This document shows, piece by piece, positions 35,238 through 43,685 of a stretch of 64,000 bases of DNA. Source of the stretch: Granulosicoccus sp963833195 (GTDB lineage Bacteria > Pseudomonadota > Gammaproteobacteria > Granulosicoccales > Granulosicoccaceae); NCBI GenBank assembly GCA_963833195.1, contig CAWHXF010000027.1, positions 2,108,001-2,172,000 on the forward strand, given 5' to 3'. A program made the position numbers and the translations under genes. Below the pieces are notes generated by a model, which made no database searches, was not told the origin of the DNA, and saw nothing but the letters and a program-made list of their open reading frames with translations. The first letter of the stretch is position 1, and each line of letters starts with the position of its first letter.

Positions 35238-36023
35238 TCAGGCCCCCGCCGCGGCCTTGGCCTTCTCGCTGCCGATCTTGTCGCGACGCTCCTCGGGCAG
35301 GAACGTGGCGAGCAACTGCGACAGCACGCGCGGATTCATGCCCGCCTGCAGCGCATTGATCGATTCGAGCACCAGCATGCGGTTCAGCCGCTGGGCATCG
35401 CTGATGGTCTTGAGCTTCTCGGCGATGGGCAGCGCGACGGCGTTCGCGACGATGGCGCCGTAGAGCGTCGTCAGCAATGCGACCGCCATGGCCGGACCGA
35501 TCGACTTCGGATCGTCCATGTTGGCGAGCATCTGCACCAGACCGATCAGCGTGCCGATCATGCCCATGGCGGGCGCGGCCGTCGCGATGGACTTGAACAT
35601 GCGGATCCCGGTCGCCTTCCGCTCCAGGTCCAGCGCGATCTCCTTGGAGAGCATCTGGCGCACGATCTCGGGCGCGTGCCCGTCGATGCACAGCCGCACA
35701 CCGCTGTCGAGGAACGGATCGCCGATCTCGCGGCTTTCGAGCGCGAGCACGCCCTCCTTGCGCGCCACATCCGCGAGCTCCACGGCCTCGTCGATGAGCG
35801 CGAGCGGAGACGCCTGCTTGTGCAGGAACGCACCGAGCGCGACCTTGAACGAGCCCAGGAACTGCGCGAGCGAGACCTGGCACAGCGCGACCATGGTGGT
35901 GCCGCCGACGACGACGACGAGACCCGGCACGTTGAAGAACTGACCCGCATCGCCGCCGATCACGATGGAGCTCGCGATCACCGCGAGGGCGCCGAACAGG
36001 CCGATGAGCGTGGCGATGTCCAT
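35238..36023 (-). CDS. motA: Flagellar stator protein MotA/PomA
   Basis: 261 aa. Four membrane helices: an N-terminal LIGLFGALAVIASSIVIGG and GLVVVVGGTTMVALCQ, then a cytosolic charged domain, then FKSIATAAPAMGMIGTLIGLVQML and AMAVALLTTLYGAIVANAVALPIA, with the conserved Pro of the PAMGMIGT loop. The sequence style resembles PomA/MotC (often Na+ or mixed ion) rather than E. coli MotA. Sits 4 bp after flhF and 4 bp before motB. Confidence 0.95.
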   Translation of the reverse strand: MDIATLIGLFGALAVIASSIVIGGDAGQFFNVPGLVVVVGGTTMVALCQVSLAQFLGSFKVALGAFLHKQASPLALIDEAVELADVARKEGVLALESREIGDPFLDSGVRLCIDGHAPEIVRQMLSKEIALDLERKATGIRMFKSIATAAPAMGMIGTLIGLVQMLANMDDPKSIGPAMAVALLTTLYGAIVANAVALPIAEKLKTISDAQRLNRMLVLESINALQAGMNPRVLSQLLATFLPEERRDKIGSEKAKAAAGA

Positions 36024-36027
36024 CCGC

Positions 36028-37521
36028 TCAGTGCTCCGCCATCGGGATCGACACGGTCGCCGCGGCCCGGTCCAGGCTCACGCCCCCCGCGAAGCGCCCC
36101 GCCGCACGAAGCTCGGCCGGTTGCATCAACGTGGCCAGCGCCACGTCGTCGTCCCCGGTGCCGAGCCGGCGCGCCATGGCGACGGCGGCGGCGACGATGA
36201 CGGACGCGTCGGCACGCTGCAGGGGAACGTGCGCCGCGTCCTGATCGCTCCACCAGGCCACGGGGAGGTACTCGCGCACGAGCGCGTCCAGCACCTCGCC
36301 CAGGCGCGCCGCGCCGTCGAGTCTCGACAGCACGCAGCCGTGCGCGCCGTTGGCGCGCGCCGCGCGTGCCGTGCGCTGCGCCACGACGCGCTGCAACGTC
36401 GCGGGCAGCACCACCAGACGCCGTGGCACCGGGGCGACCTGCACCGGCACGTCGCCCGCGGGCAGCTCGCGTCCCGCATCGACCAGCACCAGCGCACGGT
36501 CGGAGAAGCTGTCGAGCGTGCGGCCCAGATCCACCACGTCCCTCGCCCGCACCGTCGCGACGCCGAGCTCCCGGCCCGCGGCCTCCAGCACCTCGAAGGC
36601 ACCGGGTCGGCCGGCGTCCGCCGAGACCAGCACGAGCGAGCGCGTGCCCCCGGCGGCGATCTGCCGATGCGCGAACTTCAGGATGACGTCGAGCCGGGAT
36701 TCGCTCTCCGGTCCCGCGACCAGCGTGGCCCCGGCACGCTCGAGCGTGGTGTCGCGCACCGTCGGCAGGCTCGATCTGAGCGTGGCGAAGGCATCGCGCA
36801 GCAGGGCCTCGTCCGTCGAGCCCGACGCGCGCTCGCTCAGCCGCAATGCCAGCGACGGGCCGAGCCCCAGCGTCATGAGCTTCGACAGCAGGTCGGCGCG
36901 CGCCTCGTCGTTGCGGCCCCAGAGCCCCACTTCGAGCCGGCGCAGCCGCGCCTCGACACGCTCCAGCCCTTCGGCGGCGAGCGACGGGTCGACCGGAAGG
37001 TCCACGCGACGCTCGCCGGCGGAGGCGCTGTCGGAGCCGCCGGAAGCTCGCTCGGCGGGATCGCGACCGACGGACATCGGGTCGCCGATCGCCGCGGCGA
37101 CGCTGGTCGTATCGGTGGCGATCGCTTCAGGGGCTAGCGCTTCAGGGGCTAGCGCTTCAGGGGCGATCTCTTCGGGCGCGACGGGCGCCGCTTCGACGGC
37201 GGAGGCCTGCTCGGGCGCCTCGTCGACCGGCTCCGTCGCGGGCGCGACCACTTCGCGCGGCTCGACCGGTACCGTGTCCTGCCCCGCGAGCAACGCCGCG
37301 GCGCTCGGCACGGCATCGGCGCTCGCGGCGTCCGCCGACGCGCGCACCGGCACGTCGCTCGCCATCGCGAGCAACGCCTCGTCGATCACCCCGGTGGCGA
37401 TGATCTCCACGCCGCCGTCGTGCTCGCGATTCGACAGGATGATGGCGTCCGGGCCAAGGGCCGCGCGCACCGCGCGCAACGCGTCCGGCGTCGAGCGGGC
37501 TTCGAATCGTCTGAGGCTCAT
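36028..37521 (-). CDS. flhF: FlhF-like SRP-family protein lacking the Walker A motif
   Basis: 497 aa in the canonical spot after flhA, ATG overlapping the flhA stop. The N-terminal B domain starts MSLRRFEARSTPDALRAVRAALGPDAIILSNR as in FlhF, followed by a long Ala/Glu/Pro linker. The C-terminal NG-like domain aligns by landmarks, but the P-loop GPTGVGKTT is replaced by GPESESRLD (about residue 270), the DTAG element by VDAGRE and TKLDE by SRLDG. Canonical FlhF is a GTPase dimer setting pole and number of flagella. This one should not bind GTP in the usual way. flhG, normally next, is absent. Confidence 0.85.
   Translation of the reverse strand: MSLRRFEARSTPDALRAVRAALGPDAIILSNREHDGGVEIIATGVIDEALLAMASDVPVRASADAASADAVPSAAALLAGQDTVPVEPREVVAPATEPVDEAPEQASAVEAAPVAPEEIAPEALAPEALAPEAIATDTTSVAAAIGDPMSVGRDPAERASGGSDSASAGERRVDLPVDPSLAAEGLERVEARLRRLEVGLWGRNDEARADLLSKLMTLGLGPSLALRLSERASGSTDEALLRDAFATLRSSLPTVRDTTLERAGATLVAGPESESRLDVILKFAHRQIAAGGTRSLVLVSADAGRPGAFEVLEAAGRELGVATVRARDVVDLGRTLDSFSDRALVLVDAGRELPAGDVPVQVAPVPRRLVVLPATLQRVVAQRTARAARANGAHGCVLSRLDGAARLGEVLDALVREYLPVAWWSDQDAAHVPLQRADASVIVAAAVAMARRLGTGDDDVALATLMQPAELRAAGRFAGGVSLDRAAATVSIPMAEH
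37124..37168 (-). repeat. Three 15-bp tandem repeats inside flhF
   Basis: GCTTCAGGGGCTAGC (plus-strand reading) occurs twice perfectly and a third time with a changed end. On the coding strand it gives the repeated pentapeptide APEAL in the FlhF linker. Unit length is a multiple of three, so copy-number change would alter linker length without shifting the frame. Confidence 0.85.
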
Positions 37522-39662
37522 CGGTCGGAGGCTCCTTCAAGGGCGGCGGGGCGCTGCTGCTGGTCGCCGCCGATGCTGGCGACGACGCGCAGGCGCTTGG
37601 TTTCTGCGATCTCGTTCCACGCCAGCACGTGCAGCAGCGGCACGGTGTGGCGCATCATTCCGGCGAGCCACGGGCGGATGCGCGGGTCCACCAGCAACAC
37701 CGCGGGCTCGCCGTCGGCGTCCTGGCGGTCCACGCTCTCGGCGAGCGAGCCGTACAGGCGCTCGGCGAGACCCGGCTCCAGCCCCACGCCACCGCTCTTC
37801 TCGCGCTCGAGCGACGACACGCACAGCTTCTCGAGCGCGGGGTCGAGCGTGATGACGGGCAAGGTGTCGGCGAAGCCCGTGAGCCTGCCGGTGATGAAGC
37901 GGCGCAGCGCGACGCGCACGTCGGCGGTCAGCGCGACGGGGTCCTGGGAGTGCGCGCCGCGCTCGGCGAGCGTGCCGGCGATGGTCCGCATGTCGACGAT
38001 GGGCACGCCCTCGTCCAGCAGGTTCTGCAGCACGCGCACGACGACGGGCAGCGCGAGCGTCTTCGGCACCAGGTCCTCGACGAGCTTCGGCGCACCGCGC
38101 GCGAGCGCATCGAGCAGCGCCTGCACTTCCTCGTGGCCGAGCAGCGCGCCGGCGTGACGCTCGATGAGCCGTCCCATGTGCGTGGCGACGACGGTGGCCG
38201 GGTCCACGACCGTGAAGCCGCGCGCGCGCGCTTCCTCCACGAGTCGCTCCTCGATCCAGACCGCGTCCATGCCGAAGGTCGGATCCTTCACGCGCAGGCC
38301 CGCGAGCTCCCCGGGCACGATGCCGGTGCCGATCGCCAGGTGCCGGTCGGCGTACAGCTCGCCCTCGCCGGCCGTGGAGCCCGAAAAGCGCACGCGGTAG
38401 GCATTGGGCGCAAGCTCCGGCTCGTCCTTCATGTGCACGCGCGGCACGAGGAAGCCGAGCTCGCCGGTGAGCTTCCTGCGCACCGCGCGCACGCGGTCGG
38501 GCAACGAGCCGCCACGCTTCCGGTCGACGAGCGGCACGAGCGAATAGCCGACCTCGAGCGAGATCGGGTCGACCGGCACGACGTCGTCCCAGTCGAGCTC
38601 GGCGGGCGGTGCGTCGGCGTCCGGCGCGGGCTCGGGCGGAGCCACCGGTCCCATCGCCGCGCGGCGCGCGACGCGTCGGGCCGCGAGCCCGAGCGCCGCG
38701 CCGAGCCCGAGGAAGACGAGGTTCGGCATGCCGGGCAAGAGCCCCAGCCCGCCGATCAGCGCGGCGGTGATGGCGAGCGCGCGCGGGTCGGTGAAGAGCT
38801 GCGCGGAGATCTGCTCGCCCATGTCGCCCGCCGCCGACACGCGCGTGACGATCACGGCCGTGGCCATGGACAGCAGCAGCGACGGGAGCTGCGCGACCAG
38901 CCCGTCGCCGATGGTCAGCAGCGAGTAGCGCCGCGCGGCATCGCCGAACCCCAGGTCGTGCTGCCCCATGCCGATGGCCAGGCCACCGATCAGGTTGATG
39001 GCCAGCACCAGCAGGCCCGCGATGGCGTCGCCCTTCACGAACTTGCTGGCACCGTCCATCGAGCCGTAGAAGTCGGCCTCGGCGGCGACCTCGGCGCGCC
39101 GGGCGCGCGCGGCGTCGCGGTCCAGGATGCCGGCGTTCAGGTCGGCGTCGATGGCCATCTGCTTGCCGGGCATGGCGTCGAGCACGAAGCGCGCGCTGAC
39201 CTCGCTCACCCGGCCGGCGCCCTTCGTCACGACGACGAAGTTGATGATCACGAGGATGGCGAAGACGACGAAGCCGACCGCGTAGTTGCCGCCGATCACG
39301 AACTCCGCGAAGGACTCGATGACCTCCCCCGCCGCGGCGCTGCCGGTGTGCCCTTCGAGCAGCACCACGCGCGTGGAGGCGACGTTGAGCGACAGCCGCA
39401 TCATCGTCGCCGCCAGCAGCACCGTCGGGAACGACGAGAATTCCAGCGGACGCGACACGTGTATCGCCACCAGCAGCACGATCAGGCTGAGCGCGATGTT
39501 GAACGTGAACAGCACGTCCAGGCCCAGCGCCGGCACGGGCACCACCATCATCAGCAGCATCAGCAGCACCAGCGCCGGCGCGGCCAGGCCCGTGGCGGTG
39601 TTGCCGAACGCGCCGCCGAGGCCCTTGGAAAGGCCGGGCGGCATGGCGAAGGGGGAGCTCAT
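37518..39662 (-). CDS. flhA: Flagellar type III export protein FlhA
   Basis: 714 aa from ATG 39662; the frame is open further upstream, but no sensible start is there. N-terminal half has eight membrane helices and the FHIPEP-type signature (VTKGAGRVSEVSARFVLDAMPGKQMAIDADLNAG, with the conserved Asp). C-terminal cytoplasmic domain (DPISLEVGYSLVPLVD...LGFLVPRVHMKD...GLRVKDPTFGMDAVWI) forms the export-gate nonamer that docks chaperones such as FliS and FliT. It has its own likely sigma54 promoter at 39709-39722. Confidence 0.96.
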   Translation of the reverse strand: MSSPFAMPPGLSKGLGGAFGNTATGLAAPALVLLMLLMMVVPVPALGLDVLFTFNIALSLIVLLVAIHVSRPLEFSSFPTVLLAATMMRLSLNVASTRVVLLEGHTGSAAAGEVIESFAEFVIGGNYAVGFVVFAILVIINFVVVTKGAGRVSEVSARFVLDAMPGKQMAIDADLNAGILDRDAARARRAEVAAEADFYGSMDGASKFVKGDAIAGLLVLAINLIGGLAIGMGQHDLGFGDAARRYSLLTIGDGLVAQLPSLLLSMATAVIVTRVSAAGDMGEQISAQLFTDPRALAITAALIGGLGLLPGMPNLVFLGLGAALGLAARRVARRAAMGPVAPPEPAPDADAPPAELDWDDVVPVDPISLEVGYSLVPLVDRKRGGSLPDRVRAVRRKLTGELGFLVPRVHMKDEPELAPNAYRVRFSGSTAGEGELYADRHLAIGTGIVPGELAGLRVKDPTFGMDAVWIEERLVEEARARGFTVVDPATVVATHMGRLIERHAGALLGHEEVQALLDALARGAPKLVEDLVPKTLALPVVVRVLQNLLDEGVPIVDMRTIAGTLAERGAHSQDPVALTADVRVALRRFITGRLTGFADTLPVITLDPALEKLCVSSLEREKSGGVGLEPGLAERLYGSLAESVDRQDADGEPAVLLVDPRIRPWLAGMMRHTVPLLHVLAWNEIAETKRLRVVASIGGDQQQRPAALEGASDR

Positions 39663-39708
39663 CGGAGGCGGGGGGCGGTCTTCGGTGCGAAGGGACGTGT
39701 CCCCGTTC

Positions 39709-39722
39709 GCAGTTCGCGTGCC
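39709..39722 (-). promoter_or_regulatory. Sigma54 promoter upstream of flhA
   Basis: On the minus strand: GGCACGCGAACTGC, i.e. GG, ten bases, GC, within GGGGCACGCGAACTGCG. It matches the consensus TGGCACG-N4-TTGC at all but two positions and lies ~47 bp before the flhA ATG in the 127-bp flhB-flhA gap. Polar-flagellar flhA genes are typically RpoN-dependent. Would drive flhA-flhF-motA-motB and perhaps pseG-pseI. Confidence 0.65.
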
Positions 39723-39789
39723 CCGGGGCCCGAGGGTGGTAGGAACTACAACGAGCGCGGCGCGGCACCCGGGAACGGCGCTCGCCCCC

Positions 39790-40962
39790 TCAGCGCGGCG
39801 CCGCCCCGTCGTCGAGCTCCGGCGGCACGGCGAGATCGGACGCGCCCGGAGGTATCGGCCAGTCGCGGCGCGGACGGCCGCCGGCGGCCGCACGCCGGCC
39901 GCGGGCCACGGCGGCATCGAGCTGCATCACGAACGCCAGCACCTGCGCGACGGCGTGCCACAGCTCCGCGCGCACCGGCTCGCCGACGCGGGTGTGGCGG
40001 TGCAGCGCACGCGCGAGCGGCGGCGCCTCGAAGCTGCGCACGCCCGACTCGGTGGCGATGGCGCGGATGCGCGCGGCCAGCTCGTCGGTGCCCTTGGCCA
40101 CGACGACCGGCGCGCGCTCGCCCTCGCGGTAGCGCAGCGCCACGGCGTAGTGCGTCGGGTTCGTGACGACCACGCTCGCGCCGGGCACGTCCTGCAGCAT
40201 GCGCTGCTGCGAGGCGCGTATCTGTTCGGAGCGCATGCGCGACTTCACCTCCGGGGATCCGTCGTTCTCCTTGCGCTCGCGCTTGACCTCGTCCTTGGTC
40301 ATGCGCAGCTTCTTTGTGTGCTGCAGCCGCTGCCACGGCACGTCGGCCGCGGCGATCAGCGCCATGACCACCGCGAGCGCGGCCACCAGCCGGAACACCA
40401 GGGCGAAGGCGGCGCCCAGCGCGGCCTCGAGCGGCATGCGTCCGAGCGCCATGAACTTGTCCATCGAGGCCGCGCCCACGAACCAGGCCGCCGCTGCGAA
40501 CAGCACGACCTTGGCGATCGACTTGGCGAGCTCCCCGGCGCTCTTCGCCGAGAACATCCGACCGATCCCCTTCAGCGGGTCCAGGCGCTTGGGGTCCACC
40601 TTGGGCGCCGACAACACGAACCCGCCCATGAGCGCCGGCCCGGCGAACGCGGCCAGCAGCATGAGCACGAGGAAGGGGGCGAGCCACCACATCGAGGCGT
40701 ACACCGCATCGAGGAAGGCGGGCACCACCATGCGCGCGTCGGCGAGCGCTTCGGGCTCGAAGGCCCAGGTGCGCGCCGCGAGCCCTTCCAGCCGCCCGGC
40801 GATGCCGGGGCCCAGCAGAGCGAGCGCGGCGGCGCCCACGCCGAGGCCGATCGCGGTGTCGAGCTCGCGCGAGCGCGCGACGTCGCCCTTGTTGCGCGCG
40901 TCCTGCAGACGTTTCGGGGTGGGCTCCTCGGTCTTGTCGGCCGAGGAGGATTCCGAGGACAC
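39790..40962 (-). CDS. flhB: Flagellar type III export protein FlhB
   Basis: 390 aa, GTG start 4 bp after the fliR stop. Starts ADKTEEPTPKRLQDARNKGDVARSREL; four membrane helices follow. The autocleavage motif NPTH sits in VVTNPTHYAVALRY, followed by the cleaved C-terminal domain that governs hook-to-filament specificity switching with FliK. A Pro/Arg/Asp-rich tail of ~40 residues extends beyond the usual end. Confidence 0.96.
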   Translation of the reverse strand: MSSESSSADKTEEPTPKRLQDARNKGDVARSRELDTAIGLGVGAAALALLGPGIAGRLEGLAARTWAFEPEALADARMVVPAFLDAVYASMWWLAPFLVLMLLAAFAGPALMGGFVLSAPKVDPKRLDPLKGIGRMFSAKSAGELAKSIAKVVLFAAAAWFVGAASMDKFMALGRMPLEAALGAAFALVFRLVAALAVVMALIAAADVPWQRLQHTKKLRMTKDEVKRERKENDGSPEVKSRMRSEQIRASQQRMLQDVPGASVVVTNPTHYAVALRYREGERAPVVVAKGTDELAARIRAIATESGVRSFEAPPLARALHRHTRVGEPVRAELWHAVAQVLAFVMQLDAAVARGRRAAAGGRPRRDWPIPPGASDLAVPPELDDGAAPR

Positions 40963-40966
40963 CGCT

Positions 40967-41749
40967 TCAGGACCCGTACAGCGTGGCGAGCGTCGCCATG
41001 GCGTCGGCGAACAGCGCCTCGACGGCTTCGGCGAACGCGGGCAGCGTCAGCAGCAGCGCCAGGAAGCCGACCAGCATGGTGACGGGAAACCCGACCGAGA
41101 AGAGGTTCAGCTGCGGTGCGGCGCGCGTGACCACGCCCATCGCGATGTTGGTGGCGAGCATGGCGGCGAGTGCCGGCAGTGCCACGCCCAGCGCACCGGC
41201 GAACATCGTCGCCGCGAAGCGCAGCAGCGCGGGCAGCGCATCGTCGCCGAGCCCCGCCCCGACGGGCAGCGCGGTGAAGCTGTTCGCGAGCAGCGCGAGC
41301 ACGGCGTGGTGGCCGTCGAGCGCGAAGAACAGCAGCGTGGCCATGAGCAGGTAGAACTGACTCACCGTCGGCACCTGCACGCCGTTGCGCGGATCGTTCA
41401 TGAGCGCGAAGCCGAGCCCCATCGTCACGGCGATGCTCTCCCCTGCCAGCGTCACGGCATTGAACGCGATGACCAGCACGAAACCGCCGACGAGACCGGT
41501 CAGGATCTCGCGCGCCGTGATCAGGACGCCCGCCGCGGACAGCGGCGCGACATCCGGCACGGGCGGAAGCGTGGGCGCGAGCAGCAACGCCAGCGCCACG
41601 GCGAGCCCCACGCGCACGCGCACCGGCACCTCCGCACCCCCGATGCCCGGCAGCACGGCCAGCACGCCAGCGATGCGGCACAGCGGCCAGATCACCGAGG
41701 CCACCAGCGCCTCGACATCGTTCGGATCGAACGCGAAGGGCACGTTCAT
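40967..41749 (-). CDS. fliR: Flagellar export gate protein FliR
   Basis: 260 aa, strongly hydrophobic with six predicted membrane segments; FliR landmarks include the GGAEVPVRVRVGLAVALALLL stretch and EILTGLVGGFVLVIAFNAVTLAGE, ending AFAEAVEALFADAMATLATLYGS. With FliP and FliQ it forms the helical export-gate core. ATG overlaps fliQ's stop by 4 bp. Confidence 0.95.
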   Translation of the reverse strand: MNVPFAFDPNDVEALVASVIWPLCRIAGVLAVLPGIGGAEVPVRVRVGLAVALALLLAPTLPPVPDVAPLSAAGVLITAREILTGLVGGFVLVIAFNAVTLAGESIAVTMGLGFALMNDPRNGVQVPTVSQFYLLMATLLFFALDGHHAVLALLANSFTALPVGAGLGDDALPALLRFAATMFAGALGVALPALAAMLATNIAMGVVTRAAPQLNLFSVGFPVTMLVGFLALLLTLPAFAEAVEALFADAMATLATLYGS

Positions 41750-42018
41750 CCGACGACGCGCGGCACCAGCTCCACGATCAGCGTGCGCGTGAACGTCACG
41801 ATGGTGTCGAGCAGCCAGGGCGCCGACATCGCCAGCACCACGACCATGGCGACGAGCTTCGGGATGAAGCTCAACGTCTGCTCGTTGATCTGCGTGGCGG
41901 CCTGGAAGAGTCCGACGGCAAGGCCCGTCACCAATGCCGCCACCAGCAAGGGTGCGGCCAGCAGCACGCAGATCAGCAGTGCCTGCTGGCCGATCTCGAC
42001 GACGGTCTCGGGCGTCAT
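41746..42018 (-). CDS. fliQ: Flagellar export gate protein FliQ
   Basis: 90 aa, the standard FliQ length, from ATG 42018. Two membrane helices (ALLICVLLAAPLLVAALVTGLAVGLFQAATQINEQTLSFIPK and MVVVLAMSAPWLLDTIVTFT) with the invariant QATQINEQTLSFIPK loop. Overlaps fliP's stop by 4 bp. Confidence 0.96.
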   Translation of the reverse strand: MTPETVVEIGQQALLICVLLAAPLLVAALVTGLAVGLFQAATQINEQTLSFIPKLVAMVVVLAMSAPWLLDTIVTFTRTLIVELVPRVVG

Positions 42019-42815
42019 GCGAGGTAGAAGCTCGCCGCGAGGCTGCCCAGCAGCAGGTTCCAGCCGTCCACCAGCACGAACAGCATGAGCTTGAACGGCA
42101 GCGACACGATGAGCGGGGACAGCATCATCATGCCCATCGACATCAGCACGCTCGCCACGACGAGATCGATGATCAGGAAGGGGATGAACAGCAGGAAGCC
42201 GATCTGGAAGGCGGTCTTCAGCTCGCTCGTGACGAAGGCCGGCAGCAGCACCCAGAACGAGACGTCCTCCTTCGTGTCGGGGGCGGAGGCGTTCGACATG
42301 TCCAGGTAGAGCTCCAGGTCGCTCTCGCGCGTCTGGGCGAGCATGAACTCGCGCATGGGCACCGAGGCCGCGCGCAAGGCGTCCGCGGCCTCCACCTGCC
42401 CGTCCAGGTACGGCGCCAGCGCCACCTCGTGCACCTGCTCGAAGACCGGACGCATCACGAAGATCGTGAGAAACAGCGCGAGTCCGATCAGCACCTGGTT
42501 GGAGGGCGTCTGCTGCGTGCCGAGCGCGGTGCGCAGGATGCCGAGCACGATCGCGATGCGCGTGAAGGAGGTGGTCAGCAGCAGCGCCGCGGGCAGCAGC
42601 GTCAGCGAGGTCATGAGCGCCAGCGCCTGCAACGACAGGCTCCACGTCTCGCCGCCGCCCGGCGCGCTCTGCATGGTCACGGCGGGGATGCCCTGCCCGT
42701 GCGCCGCGCCGGACAGGGCCGCGAACAGCACCGCCGACACGATCGCCGCGCCGGTGCGACCCGCACCACGAGGCGCCGGGCGCCCGTCGCCGACCGTCCG
42801 GCCCGAGCCGTTCAT
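42015..42815 (-). CDS. fliP: Flagellar export gate protein FliP
   Basis: 266 aa with an N-terminal signal peptide (AAIVSAVLFAALSGAAHG), as usual for FliP. Diagnostic segments: SFTRIAIVLGILRTALGTQQTPSNQVLIGLALFLTIFVM, PAFVTSELKTAFQIGFLLFIPFLIIDLVVASVLMSMGMMMLSP. Core of the export gate with FliQ and FliR. Overlaps fliO's stop. Confidence 0.97.
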   Translation of the reverse strand: MNGSGRTVGDGRPAPRGAGRTGAAIVSAVLFAALSGAAHGQGIPAVTMQSAPGGGETWSLSLQALALMTSLTLLPAALLLTTSFTRIAIVLGILRTALGTQQTPSNQVLIGLALFLTIFVMRPVFEQVHEVALAPYLDGQVEAADALRAASVPMREFMLAQTRESDLELYLDMSNASAPDTKEDVSFWVLLPAFVTSELKTAFQIGFLLFIPFLIIDLVVASVLMSMGMMMLSPLIVSLPFKLMLFVLVDGWNLLLGSLAASFYLA

Positions 42816-43252
42816 GCGACGGGCCGTCCGAGGGCGGCCCGCAGGCGTGCGGCAAAATCGTTCGCCTGCAGCTCCGGGCCGGGCCCGATGCCGACGGGCG
42901 CCTCATCCTCCGGCGTCCCGTCCATGACGTGCACGGGCACGATGCCCTGCGCGCTCACGCCGAGCACCAGACGCGTGTCGCCGGCCTGCACCACGACGAG
43001 CCGCTCGCGCTGGCCGAGCGCCACGCCGCCGAGCACCGCGAGCCCGGCACTGCCTCCGCCCCGCGTGCCGAAGCGTGCGAACACTCGGGCGAAGATCCAG
43101 AACACTGCAAGCACGGCACCAAGCGCAAGCAACAGCTTGAGCAACGCCGCCCCTTGCGCGGCCGCCGGACCCACGAGCGACGGCGCCGACGCGCCCGCGG
43201 CGCTCTCGAGCGCGGTTCGCGCGGTCCCCAACCATTGCGCGAGTGCGCTCAC
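42812..43252 (-). CDS. fliO: Flagellar biosynthesis protein FliO
   Basis: 146 aa, GTG start overlapping the fliN stop. One membrane helix (LLLALGAVLAVFWIFARVFARF) followed by a small cytoplasmic beta domain with LGQRERLVVVQAGDTRLVLGVS, the FliO hallmark. It assists FliP assembly. Sequence is short and variable in the family, but context is exact. Confidence 0.92.
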   Translation of the reverse strand: MSALAQWLGTARTALESAAGASAPSLVGPAAAQGAALLKLLLALGAVLAVFWIFARVFARFGTRGGGSAGLAVLGGVALGQRERLVVVQAGDTRLVLGVSAQGIVPVHVMDGTPEDEAPVGIGPGPELQANDFAARLRAALGRPVA

Positions 43253-43659
43253 GAGGGCTCGAGCCCGCCGCCACCCACGACCTCGGTGAGCCGCAGCCCG
43301 AAGCGCTCGCCCACCACGACGGCCTCGCCGCGCGCCACGAGCGTGCCGTTCACGAACACGTCCAGAGGTTCGTCGGCCATGCGCTCGAGCTCGACCACCG
43401 AGCCTTCGCCGAGCCGCATCAGCTCGGCGATGGTCAGGCGCGTTCGGCCGATTTCCATCGACATGGTCACGGCGATGTCGCGCACGGCACCCAGCGACGT
43501 CGCCGACGGCGTGCCCGGTGCGGCGGCGCCGCGCATGGGACTGTCCGGTGCGCGACGATCGCCGGCGGGTCCCTTCGCGACGTCGACGCCGTTGCCGACG
43601 CCGTCGTCGGCGGTCTTCGCGATCTCGTCGTCGACCCTCGCCAGGTTGTCAGCCGCCAT
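43249..43659 (-). CDS. fliN: Flagellar motor switch protein FliN
   Basis: 136 aa. The C-terminal SpoA domain is clear: VTMSMEIGRTRLTIAELMRLGEGSVVELERMADEPLDVFVNGTLVARGEAVVVGERFGLRLTEV. The N-terminal ~55 residues are a disordered Asp/Gly/Pro linker. It forms the lower C-ring with FliM and binds FliH. 26-bp gap to fliM. Confidence 0.96.
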   Translation of the reverse strand: MAADNLARVDDEIAKTADDGVGNGVDVAKGPAGDRRAPDSPMRGAAAPGTPSATSLGAVRDIAVTMSMEIGRTRLTIAELMRLGEGSVVELERMADEPLDVFVNGTLVARGEAVVVGERFGLRLTEVVGGGGLEPS

Positions 43660-43685
43660 TGTCGCTCGCCATCGAAGGGGGGGTT

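Noticed and set aside
37124..37168. 15-bp repeats in flhF as a phase-variation switch
   Set aside because: Unit length is a multiple of three, so copy changes would not shift the frame; treated as linker length variation only.
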